Assembly (NCBI GenBank): GCA_938083195.1
Contig: CALKCK010000015.1
Location: forward strand, 202,555-266,554
Length of the DNA stretch: 64,000 bases
Direction of reading: 5' to 3'
Source of the DNA: an uncultured Pirellulaceae bacterium
Lineage (GTDB): Bacteria > Planctomycetota > Planctomycetia > Pirellulales > Pirellulaceae
The notes under the pieces are model-generated. The model was given only the letters and a program-made list of their open reading frames with translations. It did no database searches and was not told the origin of the DNA. The position numbers and the translations under genes were made by a program. Shown piece by piece: positions 55,896 through 64,000 of this stretch; positions within the stretch are counted from its first letter, which is position 1; every line of letters begins with the position of its first letter.

Positions 55896-55923
55896 TTGAC
55901 CACGGAAACTTTGCCCGTAAACT
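55896..55923 (+). promoter_or_regulatory. Sigma-70-type promoter of the structured RNA candidate
   Basis: TTGACC at 55896-55901 and TAAACT at 55918-55923, spaced by 16 bases. Transcription would start near 55930. Confidence 0.5.
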
Positions 55924-55929
55924 GTCCCC

Positions 55930-56157
55930 GTCATGAGCTTATACAGGTCCCACAAATCGAATCTCTCAATTGACTTGGAGAGCGGTCAAAACCGCTTCAA
56001 GGTGGAGACCTATTGCGCACACATGCTGCACGTAAGCCAATCGATTTGCGATATTTCGCGTATTAGACGAAATCAACAATTCATGAGCGCGCTGCGTTAG
56101 AGATCGACACAATCGAACGATTCTAAAGCCCGTGCTCGGCAGCACGGGCTTTTTTTA
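55930..56157 (+). ncRNA. Candidate structured non-coding RNA, about 228 nt
   Basis: A promoter lies just ahead and an intrinsic terminator at the end, and no protein family fits in between. AGGTCCCAC (55945-55953) pairs with GTGGAGACCT (56002-56011, one bulged A). Within that arm, AGCGGT CAAA ACCGCT (55981-55996) forms a hairpin with a further CTTG/CAAG pairing outside it. TTAGA-G-ATCG (56097-56106) pairs with CGATTCTAA (56118-56126). A 55-codon frame from ATG 55933 to TAG 56100 also spans the region but has no ribosome binding site. It is not recognised as 6S, SRP, RNase P or tmRNA; a 6S-like RNA is possible. Confidence 0.5.
56127..56157 (+). terminator. Intrinsic terminator of the structured RNA candidate
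   Basis: A perfect 10-bp stem AGCCCGTGCT / AGCACGGGCT with a CGGC loop, followed by seven or more Ts to 56157. It lies ahead of the marC-like gene and not after a coding gene, which supports a non-coding transcript. Confidence 0.92.
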
Positions 56158-56197
56158 TAGGCTGGCAATTCATTGCCTTTTTGCGGATTCAACGATC

Positions 56198-56767
56198 ATG
56201 TTCAAAGAGATACTCTCCGTTTCGCTCGTTTTATTTTCGGTTATCGACATCCTTGGGTCGCTCCCTGTCGTCGTCGATATCAAAAATCGAGCTGGCAATT
56301 TGCAGGCCGTCAAAACAACACTCGCAGCCGGTCTGCTGATGTTGCTATTTCTCGTCATCGGAGACTCAATCCTCCATCTGCTCGGAACGGATGTGAACTC
56401 ATTTGCAGTCGCAGGCGCAATCGTAATCCTGCTCATTGGACTCGAAATGGTACTCGGCATTCACTTATTTAAACAAAACCCCGATGAGACAGATACGACT
56501 TCCATCGTACCTCTTGCATTCCCTTTAATTGCCGGAGCAGGCACTCTGACGACAATCCTCTCCCTGAAATCGGAATTTAGCCAATGGAGCATTACAGCCG
56601 GAATCGTCATCAACTTAGCGATCGTTTACGGCGTCCTGAAGTCCTGCGGTTGGATCGAGCGTCGATTAGGGCACGGAGGCCTATCGGTGTTAAGAAAAGT
56701 CTTTGGAATTGTTCTTCTCTCAATTGCTGTCCGGCTTCTTAGGACAAACTTGTTAGAACAAATTTAG
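56198..56767 (+). CDS. MarC-family integral membrane protein
   Basis: A 189-residue membrane protein of the MarC/UPF0056 family with about six helices. It starts ILSVSLVLFSVIDILGSLPVV, with GLLMLLFLVIGDSIL, GAIVILLIGLEMVLG, and the conserved PLAFPLIAGAGTLTTIL. Its function is not established; it is not the antibiotic efflux pump once assumed. ATG 56198 is preferred to TTG/ATG candidates further upstream, which overlap the terminator. Confidence 0.9.
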   Translation: MFKEILSVSLVLFSVIDILGSLPVVVDIKNRAGNLQAVKTTLAAGLLMLLFLVIGDSILHLLGTDVNSFAVAGAIVILLIGLEMVLGIHLFKQNPDETDTTSIVPLAFPLIAGAGTLTTILSLKSEFSQWSITAGIVINLAIVYGVLKSCGWIERRLGHGGLSVLRKVFGIVLLSIAVRLLRTNLLEQI

Positions 56768-56809
56768 ACTCAAACCAATGCGACTGGACTCATTCACCCT
56801 TTTCATTTT

Positions 56810-58222
56810 TCACTTTTGAGGTGTCGTTGGTTTGACTTTTAACAAATCACCAATCGAACTTGCAGGATTCGAAGGGCTCAATGATGCAAAATCAAGATCT
56901 GGACGAATGCCGTTGATCACTGACTCGGGAACGACATAAACCCACTCTGCGTAAAAGCGGTTAAACGCGGAAGCGCGAAGATTAGCGGCCTTGAGTGCAT
57001 TCGTGCGATCAGCGACCTTCTTCAAATATTCCTTGTTGACTTGCGCATCGACCTCAGAACCATCGTCACTCGTCGGCTTCTTAGGCATCGGAAAGACGGA
57101 GGCATCAACCTCAGCACTGAACAGGACGTGGTAGCTTAATCGTAAATCTTCTTCCGAAGATCTACGGGCAAGCCCTCCGATGTACATCGTCACCTTAAGG
57201 CCGTCTTTCGTCGTCACCGAAACCTCTCCACCCGATGACTTGAATAAATAAACACCATTGGCAAAACCGACTTTATAAAACCCCAAGTTCTCTAATGATT
57301 TAAGGACAGCTGTATCCAAATCCGCCGCTGGGGCTTCGAACAGTTTTTGCATTTCATTATTTTTTCTAAGGACATCAGAAAAATTAATATTTAGCAGTTG
57401 TCGAAAAACAGATTGAGCCTGCCCCCGCATCTTCGTAGAAATTTGACTGGGCTGCCACTCTTTCCCCTTCGCGAGTTCGAGCTTCACCAAACTGCCCCCT
57501 GCCTGGCCGACGTTTAACGTTGCTCGGTAATTCAGCGTCTCAGACGCGACACCTTCGTTGGGCAACAGCCGATAATCTGTCACCTGTATTTTTTCGATCG
57601 GAACATTCGCTAATTGAAACAGATTGGGATCGACCCACTTCTCAAACTCAGTTGCCAAAGCATTCGGATCAAAATCGACAACATACACACTCGGTTGCCC
57701 CGGCACACGCACGAACCGCTTTTTCCCACTCGGATCATCTTTGAGCTTTGCCCCAACAATCAGCTTACCCAATGGCTTTCCGTTGCGATCTTCCAAGACG
57801 ATTTTGGTCCCAAGTCCAGAACGGTTGGGTTGAGTCGGATGATCCTCTGGATCGACGACTCCGTATTCGAAATGGTCCTGTTGGTCTTCCGTCTTTTCCT
57901 CGAGAACGAGAATTTCGGTAAGTGAATTTGCAGCGGCTGAAACCTGCCCTGCATTGGACGCAACATATTTTCGATTCTGCAACAAAACCCATTGTTCACC
58001 ATCTCTCTCGAGCTGGATTTTCTCAATCTCATTTTTATCGGTATTAAATTTTTCAATTTCGATCGATCGCACTGCCGTCGTATCGTAGGACTCGAACAAT
58101 GGCTCTCCCACCATTTCACTCTCGACCACTTGCTCTGGCCAAGGGTAAAAGGATGCGGCAATGCCGGACGAGACAACCGCAAGGAGGACCATAAATAGCG
58201 TTTTAAAACTGGGATTGTTCAT
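56810..58222 (-). CDS. DUF4340 protein of a Gld-type ABC exporter operon
   Basis: 470 residues. An N-terminal anchor (TLFMVLLAVVSSGIAASF) is followed by repeated DUF4340 modules, e.g. IEIEKFNTDKNEIEKIQLERDGEQWVL, GKLIVGAKLKDDPSGKKRFVRV and FYKVGFANGVYLFKS. DUF4340 proteins lie next to GldG-type ABC systems in many bacteria and appear to be their periplasmic component. It follows the GldF-GldG fusion gene on the same strand after 65 bases. Confidence 0.85.
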   Translation of the reverse strand: MNNPSFKTLFMVLLAVVSSGIAASFYPWPEQVVESEMVGEPLFESYDTTAVRSIEIEKFNTDKNEIEKIQLERDGEQWVLLQNRKYVASNAGQVSAAANSLTEILVLEEKTEDQQDHFEYGVVDPEDHPTQPNRSGLGTKIVLEDRNGKPLGKLIVGAKLKDDPSGKKRFVRVPGQPSVYVVDFDPNALATEFEKWVDPNLFQLANVPIEKIQVTDYRLLPNEGVASETLNYRATLNVGQAGGSLVKLELAKGKEWQPSQISTKMRGQAQSVFRQLLNINFSDVLRKNNEMQKLFEAPAADLDTAVLKSLENLGFYKVGFANGVYLFKSSGGEVSVTTKDGLKVTMYIGGLARRSSEEDLRLSYHVLFSAEVDASVFPMPKKPTSDDGSEVDAQVNKEYLKKVADRTNALKAANLRASAFNRFYAEWVYVVPESVINGIRPDLDFASLSPSNPASSIGDLLKVKPTTPQK

Positions 58223-58287
58223 AGGAAAAATTCAGATTGAAGCTTTATACAAAAAATCAAAAAACAATTCGCTTTACGACTAAGGAA

Positions 58288-61233
58288 CTACTTGAGACGA
58301 CGGGCTTTGGAAATACCCTCTCGCTCCCGAAGTCGACGTCGCGTAAACACAATCAAACCGACTAACATGGGTGGTATCGGAGGGAGAATAACTGCCGCTA
58401 ACTTAAATTGCCGTTGAATTTCTTGAATCTCCAGCTCGGCCTCAAGATCGATCCGACGCTTTTTATCACTTCTCTCATTTTCAAATTCCAACTGTTTGTT
58501 CTTATACTTCTCCTGCAAATCACGAACCTGTTGTTCGAGTAGACGTTGTTTTGCAGCCAGTTTTTCCGCATCGTAATATTGATTACTGTTCTTTTTACGA
58601 AGCTCTTTTTGGATTTCGTTTTCCGTTGGCTTTAGCTTTGCCTTGATATCATTCTCAGCTTTTTTCATGTTCGTGGTGTATTCAATTTGCAACTGCTGGT
58701 CCAAATCAAAAACCCGTTGCATCGCGGATTCGTAGGTCTTTTCGACGACGGCAAGCGTAACGTGATCAACTCTTCGATTCCTAAGCCCGAGATAAATCTG
58801 CTCGTCAGCAAGGGCATCGATTACATTCAAAACGAAACTCATATTTTGATACCGATACTCAACGCCATCGACAATTGGTGTCTCTCTCATCGAAACGTAG
58901 AAATCACTCAGAGTATCAATATCAGCAACGTAAATCACATCCGTTTTTTGCTTTGAGGCGACACGGGCCGCCTCCTTGGTTGGGATGCCTTTGTCCACTT
59001 CGTTTCCATGGATGTAAGCTGCTAACGTGAACTGGCGATTCGCAGAACCAAACTGATCATTCTGCCGCTGGATGACATTCGAAACCTTTACTCTTCCTGC
59101 AAGATTGGTTTCAACCAGTTTCTCAAATTCCAATTTGGCATTCGGAGTTGGCTGGATGTAACCAGAATACTGAAAATAAAGTTCATTAACGCCACTGGTT
59201 GCCGGATGCTCAGGAGAAAAATACCCTTGCCCATCGGAGACAATCAGCCGTTCCCTTTGATTAAGAACGCTATTCCTTGGGTACGGATTATTCGAAGACA
59301 TCTGCCAAACGATAAACGCATCTTTTTCTGCCACTCTTTGATTGGGATTCGCTGTCGAAGGCCTAGCGATTGGCTTGTGATCAACATCGAGATCGATTGC
59401 ATCCCACAGCTCTTGTATTACGGCCTTCCCCCCTCCGTTGCGTTCAAAAAGCCGCGGCATATAGGTCGGTGGGATGTAATTAAAGTTCTCGGGGAAGGGC
59501 AGGGGATCTTCAAAAATCGCAACTGGCTGACCAAGCTGAATTGCATTGATGATGTTATCCATTTCTGCCGGGGTTGTTTGCGACGGTTGAACCAAGAGCA
59601 AGACATCGTAACGCCGTTTGATTGGATTTCCCTTTTCATCTTCAATCCACATCGAAATCGGCGTAGACGCGTCAACCTGCTCTACATTGTATTGCTTCTC
59701 AATTTCAGTCAGTAATCGCAAACGAGGAATACGCGCTAACTCCTGGCCCGCATTGACCGTTGCTCCCATGATCATCGCGTCCGTCTGAACAATTCCAATC
59801 GTTTTTCGCTTCGTCTGCGAGACGGTATTTATCGAACGCATCAACTCATACTCAACCGGAATACCATACGGCATAAAAGGAAGCACGATCCGCTCAAGTC
59901 CACTGGAAAAAGCCACTCCGAGAATCACGTCCTCTTCTCGCAACGCCCCCCTTGATTGACTCATGACTTTGACCGGGCGGATCCCATATTTCTTTTCAGC
60001 CAGGATCGCTTCTTCACTGAACGGTTCGACGCCTTGATGCAAGTTCACTTGAATGCGACTTCCCCCAAGGACATCAAATTCACGTAACAAATTCACAAGA
60101 TCATATTTGATTTTCACATACTCACTTGGCACGCTCGCCCCAACATAAGCTTCAATTTTGATCGGAGGCTTATCCTCATTCCCCTCAGCCGATAATGACT
60201 CTAGAAGTTCAGTGGTAACAGACGCGAGGGTGCTTACCTTCGCATCAGAAATGTCGACGCGGAGTCGATTAAGCGGACTGTATTGAACAATGATAACCGC
60301 TGCGACCACTGTGACTGCCAAGCAACCCGCCCGCACAAGATAATGCCACAAATAGGACGTGCCATCGCGACCGCCTAGCCAATGCCGCCTGCCAATTAAG
60401 ATCAAACTGAGGTAAACACCAACGACAATGATGCCAATGAAATAACAAATCGAAGGGGCGCTTATTAACCCGCGACCAAAAGGTTCAAACCGCTGCAACA
60501 ACGACCATTCAAACAAACGCTGAATCCAAGCTGAATTTGAAAAAATCACATCAGCGTTAGAAAAGAAAGCCAAGGGAGCATTCAGTGCAGCGCCAAAAAT
60601 AAACCCAACGGTCAGGTTACTGGTTAAAAACGAGGCCACCATTCCAAGGGCAATCATTGAAACCCCCATGAACCAGTATCCGAGGTAAGTTGAGAACAGC
60701 AATAAGTTGTCCAACTGACCTCCAGTCATTGCCAACAACACTGCGTAATTTGATAGTTGGGAAAACAACAGGGACACTGTAAACACGAGCACTGCAGCAA
60801 AGTACTTTCCGATCACAATATCGAAGTCCTTAGCGGGCAACGTCAGCAGCAATTCATCAGTTCCATGACGTTTTTCTTCAGCCCAGATGCTCATGGTGAT
60901 CGCTGGAATAAAGATCAACATGATGTAAGGCAAATATGTATTTAGCTGATCGAAATTTGCCAAGTTTGTCGTAAAAAACTCATGGGGCCAGAAAGCCGCA
61001 AATGATGTCAACAAAACAAATAGGCACAGGAATACGTAACCGGTGGGATTGCTAAAATACCCAATAAAGTTTCGTTTCATGACAGCAAAGGCCGCCTGAC
61101 GCCAAATCCCTAAGGGCAGCATCAACAGCACCAGAACTACTAAAAACATCATGTCGACGATTAACATGAAAACAAACTCAGTGACTTGAGTTAGCTGAAG
61201 GCTCGCCTGAGCGATATGAAGGCTCGTGTCCAT
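58288..61233 (-). CDS. GldF-GldG fused ABC exporter component
   Basis: 981 residues. The N-terminal ~310 residues form an ABC-2 permease (GldF-like) of about seven to eight helices, with the EEKRHGTDELLLTLP loop. From about 320 a GldG-like (ABC_transp_aux) extracytoplasmic domain starts, with VRVDISD-like RLRVDISDAKVSTLASV, EAYVGASVP and LLLVQPSQTTPAEM. Near the C-terminus is a coiled coil of about 100 residues rich in Lys/Glu/Gln, then one last membrane helix (VILPPIPPMLVGLIVF). In Bacteroidetes GldA-F-G supports gliding; here the system presumably exports an unknown substrate. Confidence 0.88.
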   Translation of the reverse strand: MDTSLHIAQASLQLTQVTEFVFMLIVDMMFLVVLVLLMLPLGIWRQAAFAVMKRNFIGYFSNPTGYVFLCLFVLLTSFAAFWPHEFFTTNLANFDQLNTYLPYIMLIFIPAITMSIWAEEKRHGTDELLLTLPAKDFDIVIGKYFAAVLVFTVSLLFSQLSNYAVLLAMTGGQLDNLLLFSTYLGYWFMGVSMIALGMVASFLTSNLTVGFIFGAALNAPLAFFSNADVIFSNSAWIQRLFEWSLLQRFEPFGRGLISAPSICYFIGIIVVGVYLSLILIGRRHWLGGRDGTSYLWHYLVRAGCLAVTVVAAVIIVQYSPLNRLRVDISDAKVSTLASVTTELLESLSAEGNEDKPPIKIEAYVGASVPSEYVKIKYDLVNLLREFDVLGGSRIQVNLHQGVEPFSEEAILAEKKYGIRPVKVMSQSRGALREEDVILGVAFSSGLERIVLPFMPYGIPVEYELMRSINTVSQTKRKTIGIVQTDAMIMGATVNAGQELARIPRLRLLTEIEKQYNVEQVDASTPISMWIEDEKGNPIKRRYDVLLLVQPSQTTPAEMDNIINAIQLGQPVAIFEDPLPFPENFNYIPPTYMPRLFERNGGGKAVIQELWDAIDLDVDHKPIARPSTANPNQRVAEKDAFIVWQMSSNNPYPRNSVLNQRERLIVSDGQGYFSPEHPATSGVNELYFQYSGYIQPTPNAKLEFEKLVETNLAGRVKVSNVIQRQNDQFGSANRQFTLAAYIHGNEVDKGIPTKEAARVASKQKTDVIYVADIDTLSDFYVSMRETPIVDGVEYRYQNMSFVLNVIDALADEQIYLGLRNRRVDHVTLAVVEKTYESAMQRVFDLDQQLQIEYTTNMKKAENDIKAKLKPTENEIQKELRKKNSNQYYDAEKLAAKQRLLEQQVRDLQEKYKNKQLEFENERSDKKRRIDLEAELEIQEIQRQFKLAAVILPPIPPMLVGLIVFTRRRLREREGISKARRLK

Positions 61234-61297
61234 AAAAAATCCGCTATTCTATATTGCATCAATAGTTTGTTGTCAAAAATTCAACGCGTGACACGTT

Positions 61298-62104
61298 TCA
61301 ATCTTCATCAATCTCATTGTCAAGTTTCACGCCGGTCTCAGCATCGTGACCAGTTAGATTCGCGAACACCGCATCCAACCCTTGGTGCGTCGGATCAATA
61401 TCTTCTAATTTCCCATCATAGACTTTTCGCCCCTCGTTGATCATCACGACGCGATCAGCCATCGCTTCGACCTCCTGAAGGATATGAGTGGATAGCAAGA
61501 TCGTTTTTTCCTGGCCCAGTCGTTTCATGGTCTGCCGAACACCGCGAATCTGATTCGGATCCAATCCAGAGGTCGGTTCGTCCAGAATCAAAACATCCGG
61601 TTCATGAATCAACGCCTGAGCCATCCCAACTCGCTGCCGATAGCCCTTGGACAGTTTGTTAATCGGCTTATAAATCACACTGCTGAGCGCACAAAGATCA
61701 ACCGCTTTTTCAATCCGGTAACGCTTGGTCGCTTTATTCATCCCGCGAGCTTCGGCAAAAAAATCAAGCAGGCTGTAGGGCGTCATCTCTGGATACAAAG
61801 GACCTGTTTCAGGCAAATAACCCAACTTCCGAGACCCCGCGAGACGATCTGTGTTCATATCGAAACCAGCGATCCTGGCAACGCCTTGAGACGGTGACAA
61901 ATAACCAGTCAAAATTTTCATTGTGGTACTCTTCCCAGCACCATTGGGGCCAAGAAACGCGACCACCTCTCCCTTGAATACTTTAAAAGAGACCTCACGG
62001 GTCGCAGCGAAAATCCCGTAAAACTTAGACAACCCGTCCGCTTCAATCATGGGTGTCTGCTGAACAGATTCTTCAACCACTGTCTCGGTTTCCGTTGCCA
62101 TCAT
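61298..62104 (-). CDS. ABC transporter ATP-binding protein (GldA-like)
   Basis: 268 residues. Walker A is LGPNGAGKST near 53-62, the signature LSKGYRQRVGMAQAL near 156, and Walker B VLILDEPTSGLDPNQ. It ends with an acidic tail. It starts the three-gene set with the GldF-GldG fusion and DUF4340 genes downstream on the same strand; the gap to the fusion gene is about 64 bases. It provides the energy for that exporter. ATG 62104 and 62101 are both possible. Confidence 0.93.
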   Translation of the reverse strand: MMATETETVVEESVQQTPMIEADGLSKFYGIFAATREVSFKVFKGEVVAFLGPNGAGKSTTMKILTGYLSPSQGVARIAGFDMNTDRLAGSRKLGYLPETGPLYPEMTPYSLLDFFAEARGMNKATKRYRIEKAVDLCALSSVIYKPINKLSKGYRQRVGMAQALIHEPDVLILDEPTSGLDPNQIRGVRQTMKRLGQEKTILLSTHILQEVEAMADRVVMINEGRKVYDGKLEDIDPTHQGLDAVFANLTGHDAETGVKLDNEIDED

Positions 62105-62467
62105 TTTGCTCTACTGTTTAATTCGCATATTCTGGAAGATTGGGCCGTCAAATAAAACAACCTTAGGGCGATTAACCAACACCCACATCGGTAGAAGCAT
62201 CCCTCATACCGAATTACCGCTTACCTGTTTTCAATCGGCTATTTTGGTTCGAACAATCGGGCTTGTCGAGCGTCTCTGGACACCTTTGAAAAACCGTTCA
62301 ATTCCGACCACGTTTCGGTGGGTTGTAGCGAACGTAACGCCCCCAATACGCACCAAAAAAGACAGGCAACTACCTTGTTTGCTACGCTTTCGGCAAATAA
62401 ACGGTTCAAAAGAGCAATTCCCGTAAAAACAGACACGGTCGAGAATCGAGCTGACTGATTCAAGGAA
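62105..62467. other. Intergenic region upstream of the Gld-type ABC operon
   Basis: A 74-codon minus-strand frame (62239-62463) starts with TTG and has a weak hydrophobic stretch, but no ribosome binding site; I left it out. The promoter of the ABC operon should lie here. Nothing else seen. Confidence 0.35.
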
Positions 62468-63136
62468 TCAGAGTCTATCCAGCCATTGCCTCGTCAAACG
62501 CCCCATTTCCTCAAAAACATCTTCTTCAGATCGACGGGATCGCTTCGATACACGGTATCCATGATCAACAGAATCCAAAGTGTGAATTGTCGCCGATTGG
62601 CGAATCTGCTGATGAATGGGCTTGAATAACTCAGCGGTAAACAAAGAATCCTTGGAGCCCGTGAAAAAGAGAAGCGGCGCTTTTATCTCCGGTAAATGCT
62701 GAGCTCGCTCATTACTCGGCTTTCCTCGCGGATGCAGAGGGAATGCACAAAAAACGAACCCTTTAACATTACATAGCCGGCCTTGGGATGCCGCGATCGA
62801 AGTCATTCTACCCCCGAAAGAATGGCCTCCTGCAATTATCGGTAACTCAGGCTCAAGAATACCAGCCAACTCCACTGCACGCTCGACAGTTGACAACGAG
62901 ACTTCCAGTGAATCACGACCTCCCCCTCGTTCCCGAAAAGGAAATTGGTATCGCAATGTGGCAATCCGCTCCCCATGCATCGCTTCAGCAATTCGCTGCA
63001 TGTTTTGATGGTACATCCCAGCGCCCGCACCATGTGCGAGGACCAGCAGTTCGGTCGCTCCTTGGGGAACTTCCAACACAGACGACACGTCCGGCTTATC
63101 TCGGTGAGCGGAAAACAACAGCTCTTTCGTTTTCAT
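62468..63136 (-). CDS. Alpha/beta hydrolase (KANL3/Tex30-like)
   Basis: 222 residues. It starts with a short strand then VLAHGAGAGMYHQNM (oxyanion region). IATLRYQFPFRERGGGRDS resembles KANL3/Tex30-like proteins, and the nucleophile elbow is GGHSFGGRM (Ser near 105). The acid is likely the Asp in FFTGSKDSLF and the base the His in SVDHGYRV. No signal peptide is seen. The substrate is unknown. Confidence 0.85.
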   Translation of the reverse strand: MKTKELLFSAHRDKPDVSSVLEVPQGATELLVLAHGAGAGMYHQNMQRIAEAMHGERIATLRYQFPFRERGGGRDSLEVSLSTVERAVELAGILEPELPIIAGGHSFGGRMTSIAASQGRLCNVKGFVFCAFPLHPRGKPSNERAQHLPEIKAPLLFFTGSKDSLFTAELFKPIHQQIRQSATIHTLDSVDHGYRVSKRSRRSEEDVFEEMGRLTRQWLDRL

Positions 63137-63231
63137 TGATCTCTATCCAAACGACCCGCCAGGTATCGACATTACAGGATCAAAGAATTGAGTTATCTCA
63201 ATTCTTAGTCGACGAGACATTCCCAACCACA

Positions 63232-64000
63232 CTAATTATCATTAGCACGGTTGAGATCTCGCATGAATGAATTGAAGTCGGGCACACGCTCCGCAGGAGG
63301 GCGATTCACTGCACTGTCTTGCCCCAAGCCTTCTGCAGATTCATCCACTGTCTTTGTTTTTCGGCTTTCACTTTTTGGACGTAGCCCAAGACTTCGAAGC
63401 GATTTCTCATACTTCTTCTTCGACTCGGGCGTCCCCGTATCGGCAGCATCTTTCATTTCCTCCCATCGACGAAGGAAATTTTCTAAATCTGCTTTTGTCC
63501 AATTCATCTTTTCAAGTAACTCAGGATCTGGATCGTACCGCTGATCGGACAGCTTTTTCAGCACCATGTCAGTTGCCTTCTTAGCATGGTCGAAGTTTGT
63601 CTTATCACGCTCAAGCAACTCGCCTTGAGGAGTCCCCCCTCCAGCGCCAGTCCCCATCGCACTTGAATTCTGACCGCCGCCACCCGGCGCGGACGGACTA
63701 GACTCGCCCGAAGGAGATCCGTCAGCTTGGCTGCTGGACATTTCACTTCCACTAGAACTTGGTTGACCACCTTCGCCGTTCTGACCTTCGCCATTCTGAC
63801 CTTCGCCGTTCTGACCCTCGCCATTCTGACCCTCGCCGTTCTGACCCTCGCCGTTCTGACCCTCGCCGTTCTGACCCTCGCCATTCTGACCTTCGCCATT
63901 CTGACCCTCGCCATTCTGACCCTCGCCATTCTGACCTTCGCCGTTCTGACCTTCGCCGTTCTGGCCCTCGCCGTTCTGGCCTTCGCCATCCGGGTTCTTC
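63232..64000 (-). CDS. Pentapeptide-repeat protein, 3' part, runs off the right edge
   Basis: The frame that ends at the stop at 63232 continues without break to the window edge at 64000. The edge-side part is 14-15 copies of Gly-Glu-Gly-Gln-Asn. A Ser/Gly-rich stretch (near 63640-63760) follows, then a C-terminal domain of about 120 residues: MVLKKLSDQRYDPDPELLEKM, NFLRRWEEMKDAAD and KSLRSLGLRP are its best landmarks. Planctomycete proteins of this sort are usually annotated as hypothetical or circumsporozoite-like. The N-terminus and likely membrane anchor lie outside the window. Confidence 0.72.
   Translation of the reverse strand, partial: KNPDGEGQNGEGQNGEGQNGEGQNGEGQNGEGQNGEGQNGEGQNGEGQNGEGQNGEGQNGEGQNGEGQNGEGQNGEGGQPSSSGSEMSSSQADGSPSGESSPSAPGGGGQNSSAMGTGAGGGTPQGELLERDKTNFDHAKKATDMVLKKLSDQRYDPDPELLEKMNWTKADLENFLRRWEEMKDAADTGTPESKKKYEKSLRSLGLRPKSESRKTKTVDESAEGLGQDSAVNRPPAERVPDFNSFMRDLNRANDN
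63772..63990. repeat. 15-bp tandem repeat array, about 14.5 copies
   Basis: CTGACCYTCGCCRTT repeats from about 63772 to 63990, varying only at the two wobble positions and in the last two units. Translated on the minus strand it gives Gly-Glu-Gly-Gln-Asn repeats. The unit is 15 bp, so copy number can vary in frame. Confidence 0.95.

Noticed and set aside
55933..56100. 55-codon protein gene
   Set aside because: No ribosome binding site, no recognisable family, and the same DNA forms several strong hairpins between a promoter and a terminator. Not fully excluded.
62239..62463. 74-codon minus-strand frame with a hydrophobic stretch
   Set aside because: TTG start, no ribosome binding site, no family pattern.
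63558..63989. Basic 143-codon frame of Ala-Arg-Thr/Met-Ala-Lys-Val repeats on the minus strand
   Set aside because: It is the alternate frame of the 15-bp repeat array; the Gly-Glu-Gly-Gln-Asn frame continues into a normal C-terminal domain.
63772..63990. CRISPR-like array
   Set aside because: The units are contiguous 15-mers without spacers and encode a peptide repeat.

Overview
The window reads as the chromosome of a planctomycete (Planctomycetota, probably near the Pirellulaceae). The grounds are family level: a membrane protein whose N-terminus starts with the planctomycete-type FDPYxxWLGI J-like domain, a sulfatase, a giant secreted protein, a Gly/Glu/Gln/Asn-repeat protein, sigma-54 signalling and sugar-isomerase TIM barrels. 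Base composition is near 50% G+C and looks even throughout. I see no insertion sequence, integrase, phage gene, tRNA, rRNA or CRISPR array, so this looks like core chromosome and not an island.

Layout. 1-5.9 kb: secreted alpha/beta hydrolase (cut by the left edge), cold-shock protein, then an Mla-type lipid transport operon (permease, ATPase, MCE protein) ending in an overlapping MOSC gene. 5.9-11.5 kb: PEGA lipoprotein, PP2C phosphatase, and a histidine kinase/NtrC-type sigma-54 regulator pair. 11.5-26 kb: mostly single housekeeping or metabolic genes: D-threonine aldolase-like, metG, alpha/beta hydrolase, beta-propeller protein, BshC-like protein with a GT2 glycosyltransferase, NIF3, TIM barrel, divergent epmB and efp, beta-CASP nuclease, sulfatase. 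26-32.7 kb: one secreted protein of about 2165 residues. 33-37 kb: the alpha-operon tail rpmJ-rpsM-rpsK-rpoA-rplQ without rpsD. 37-45 kb: DNA glycosylase, an acyl-CoA ligase-like / class V aminotransferase / DUF971 operon, enoyl-CoA hydratase, TIM barrel, site-2 protease. 45-55.3 kb: two divergent Hsp70-like genes on either side of a minus-strand block (Na+/solute symporter pair, astB-like, DUF502); the second Hsp70 is followed by a membrane protein with a J-like N-terminus. 55.3-64 kb: thioesterase, a candidate structured RNA, MarC, a three-gene Gld-type ABC exporter operon, a hydrolase, and the 3' part of a pentapeptide-repeat protein.

Items most worth a second look: (1) a structured RNA candidate with promoter, at least three hairpins and an intrinsic terminator at 55930-56157; (2) a 29-residue single-pass membrane protein with a strong Shine-Dalgarno and an inverted-repeat leader at 45199-45288; (3) two lidless Hsp70-like proteins with an altered interdomain linker, plus the membrane J-like protein; (4) a sulfatase that lacks the arginine of the CxPxR maturation motif; (5) short 16-17 bp tandem duplications in intergenic DNA, two of which begin exactly at a stop codon; (6) a small lipoprotein frame broken by one base. 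All function calls rest on motif recognition by eye; no database search was run.
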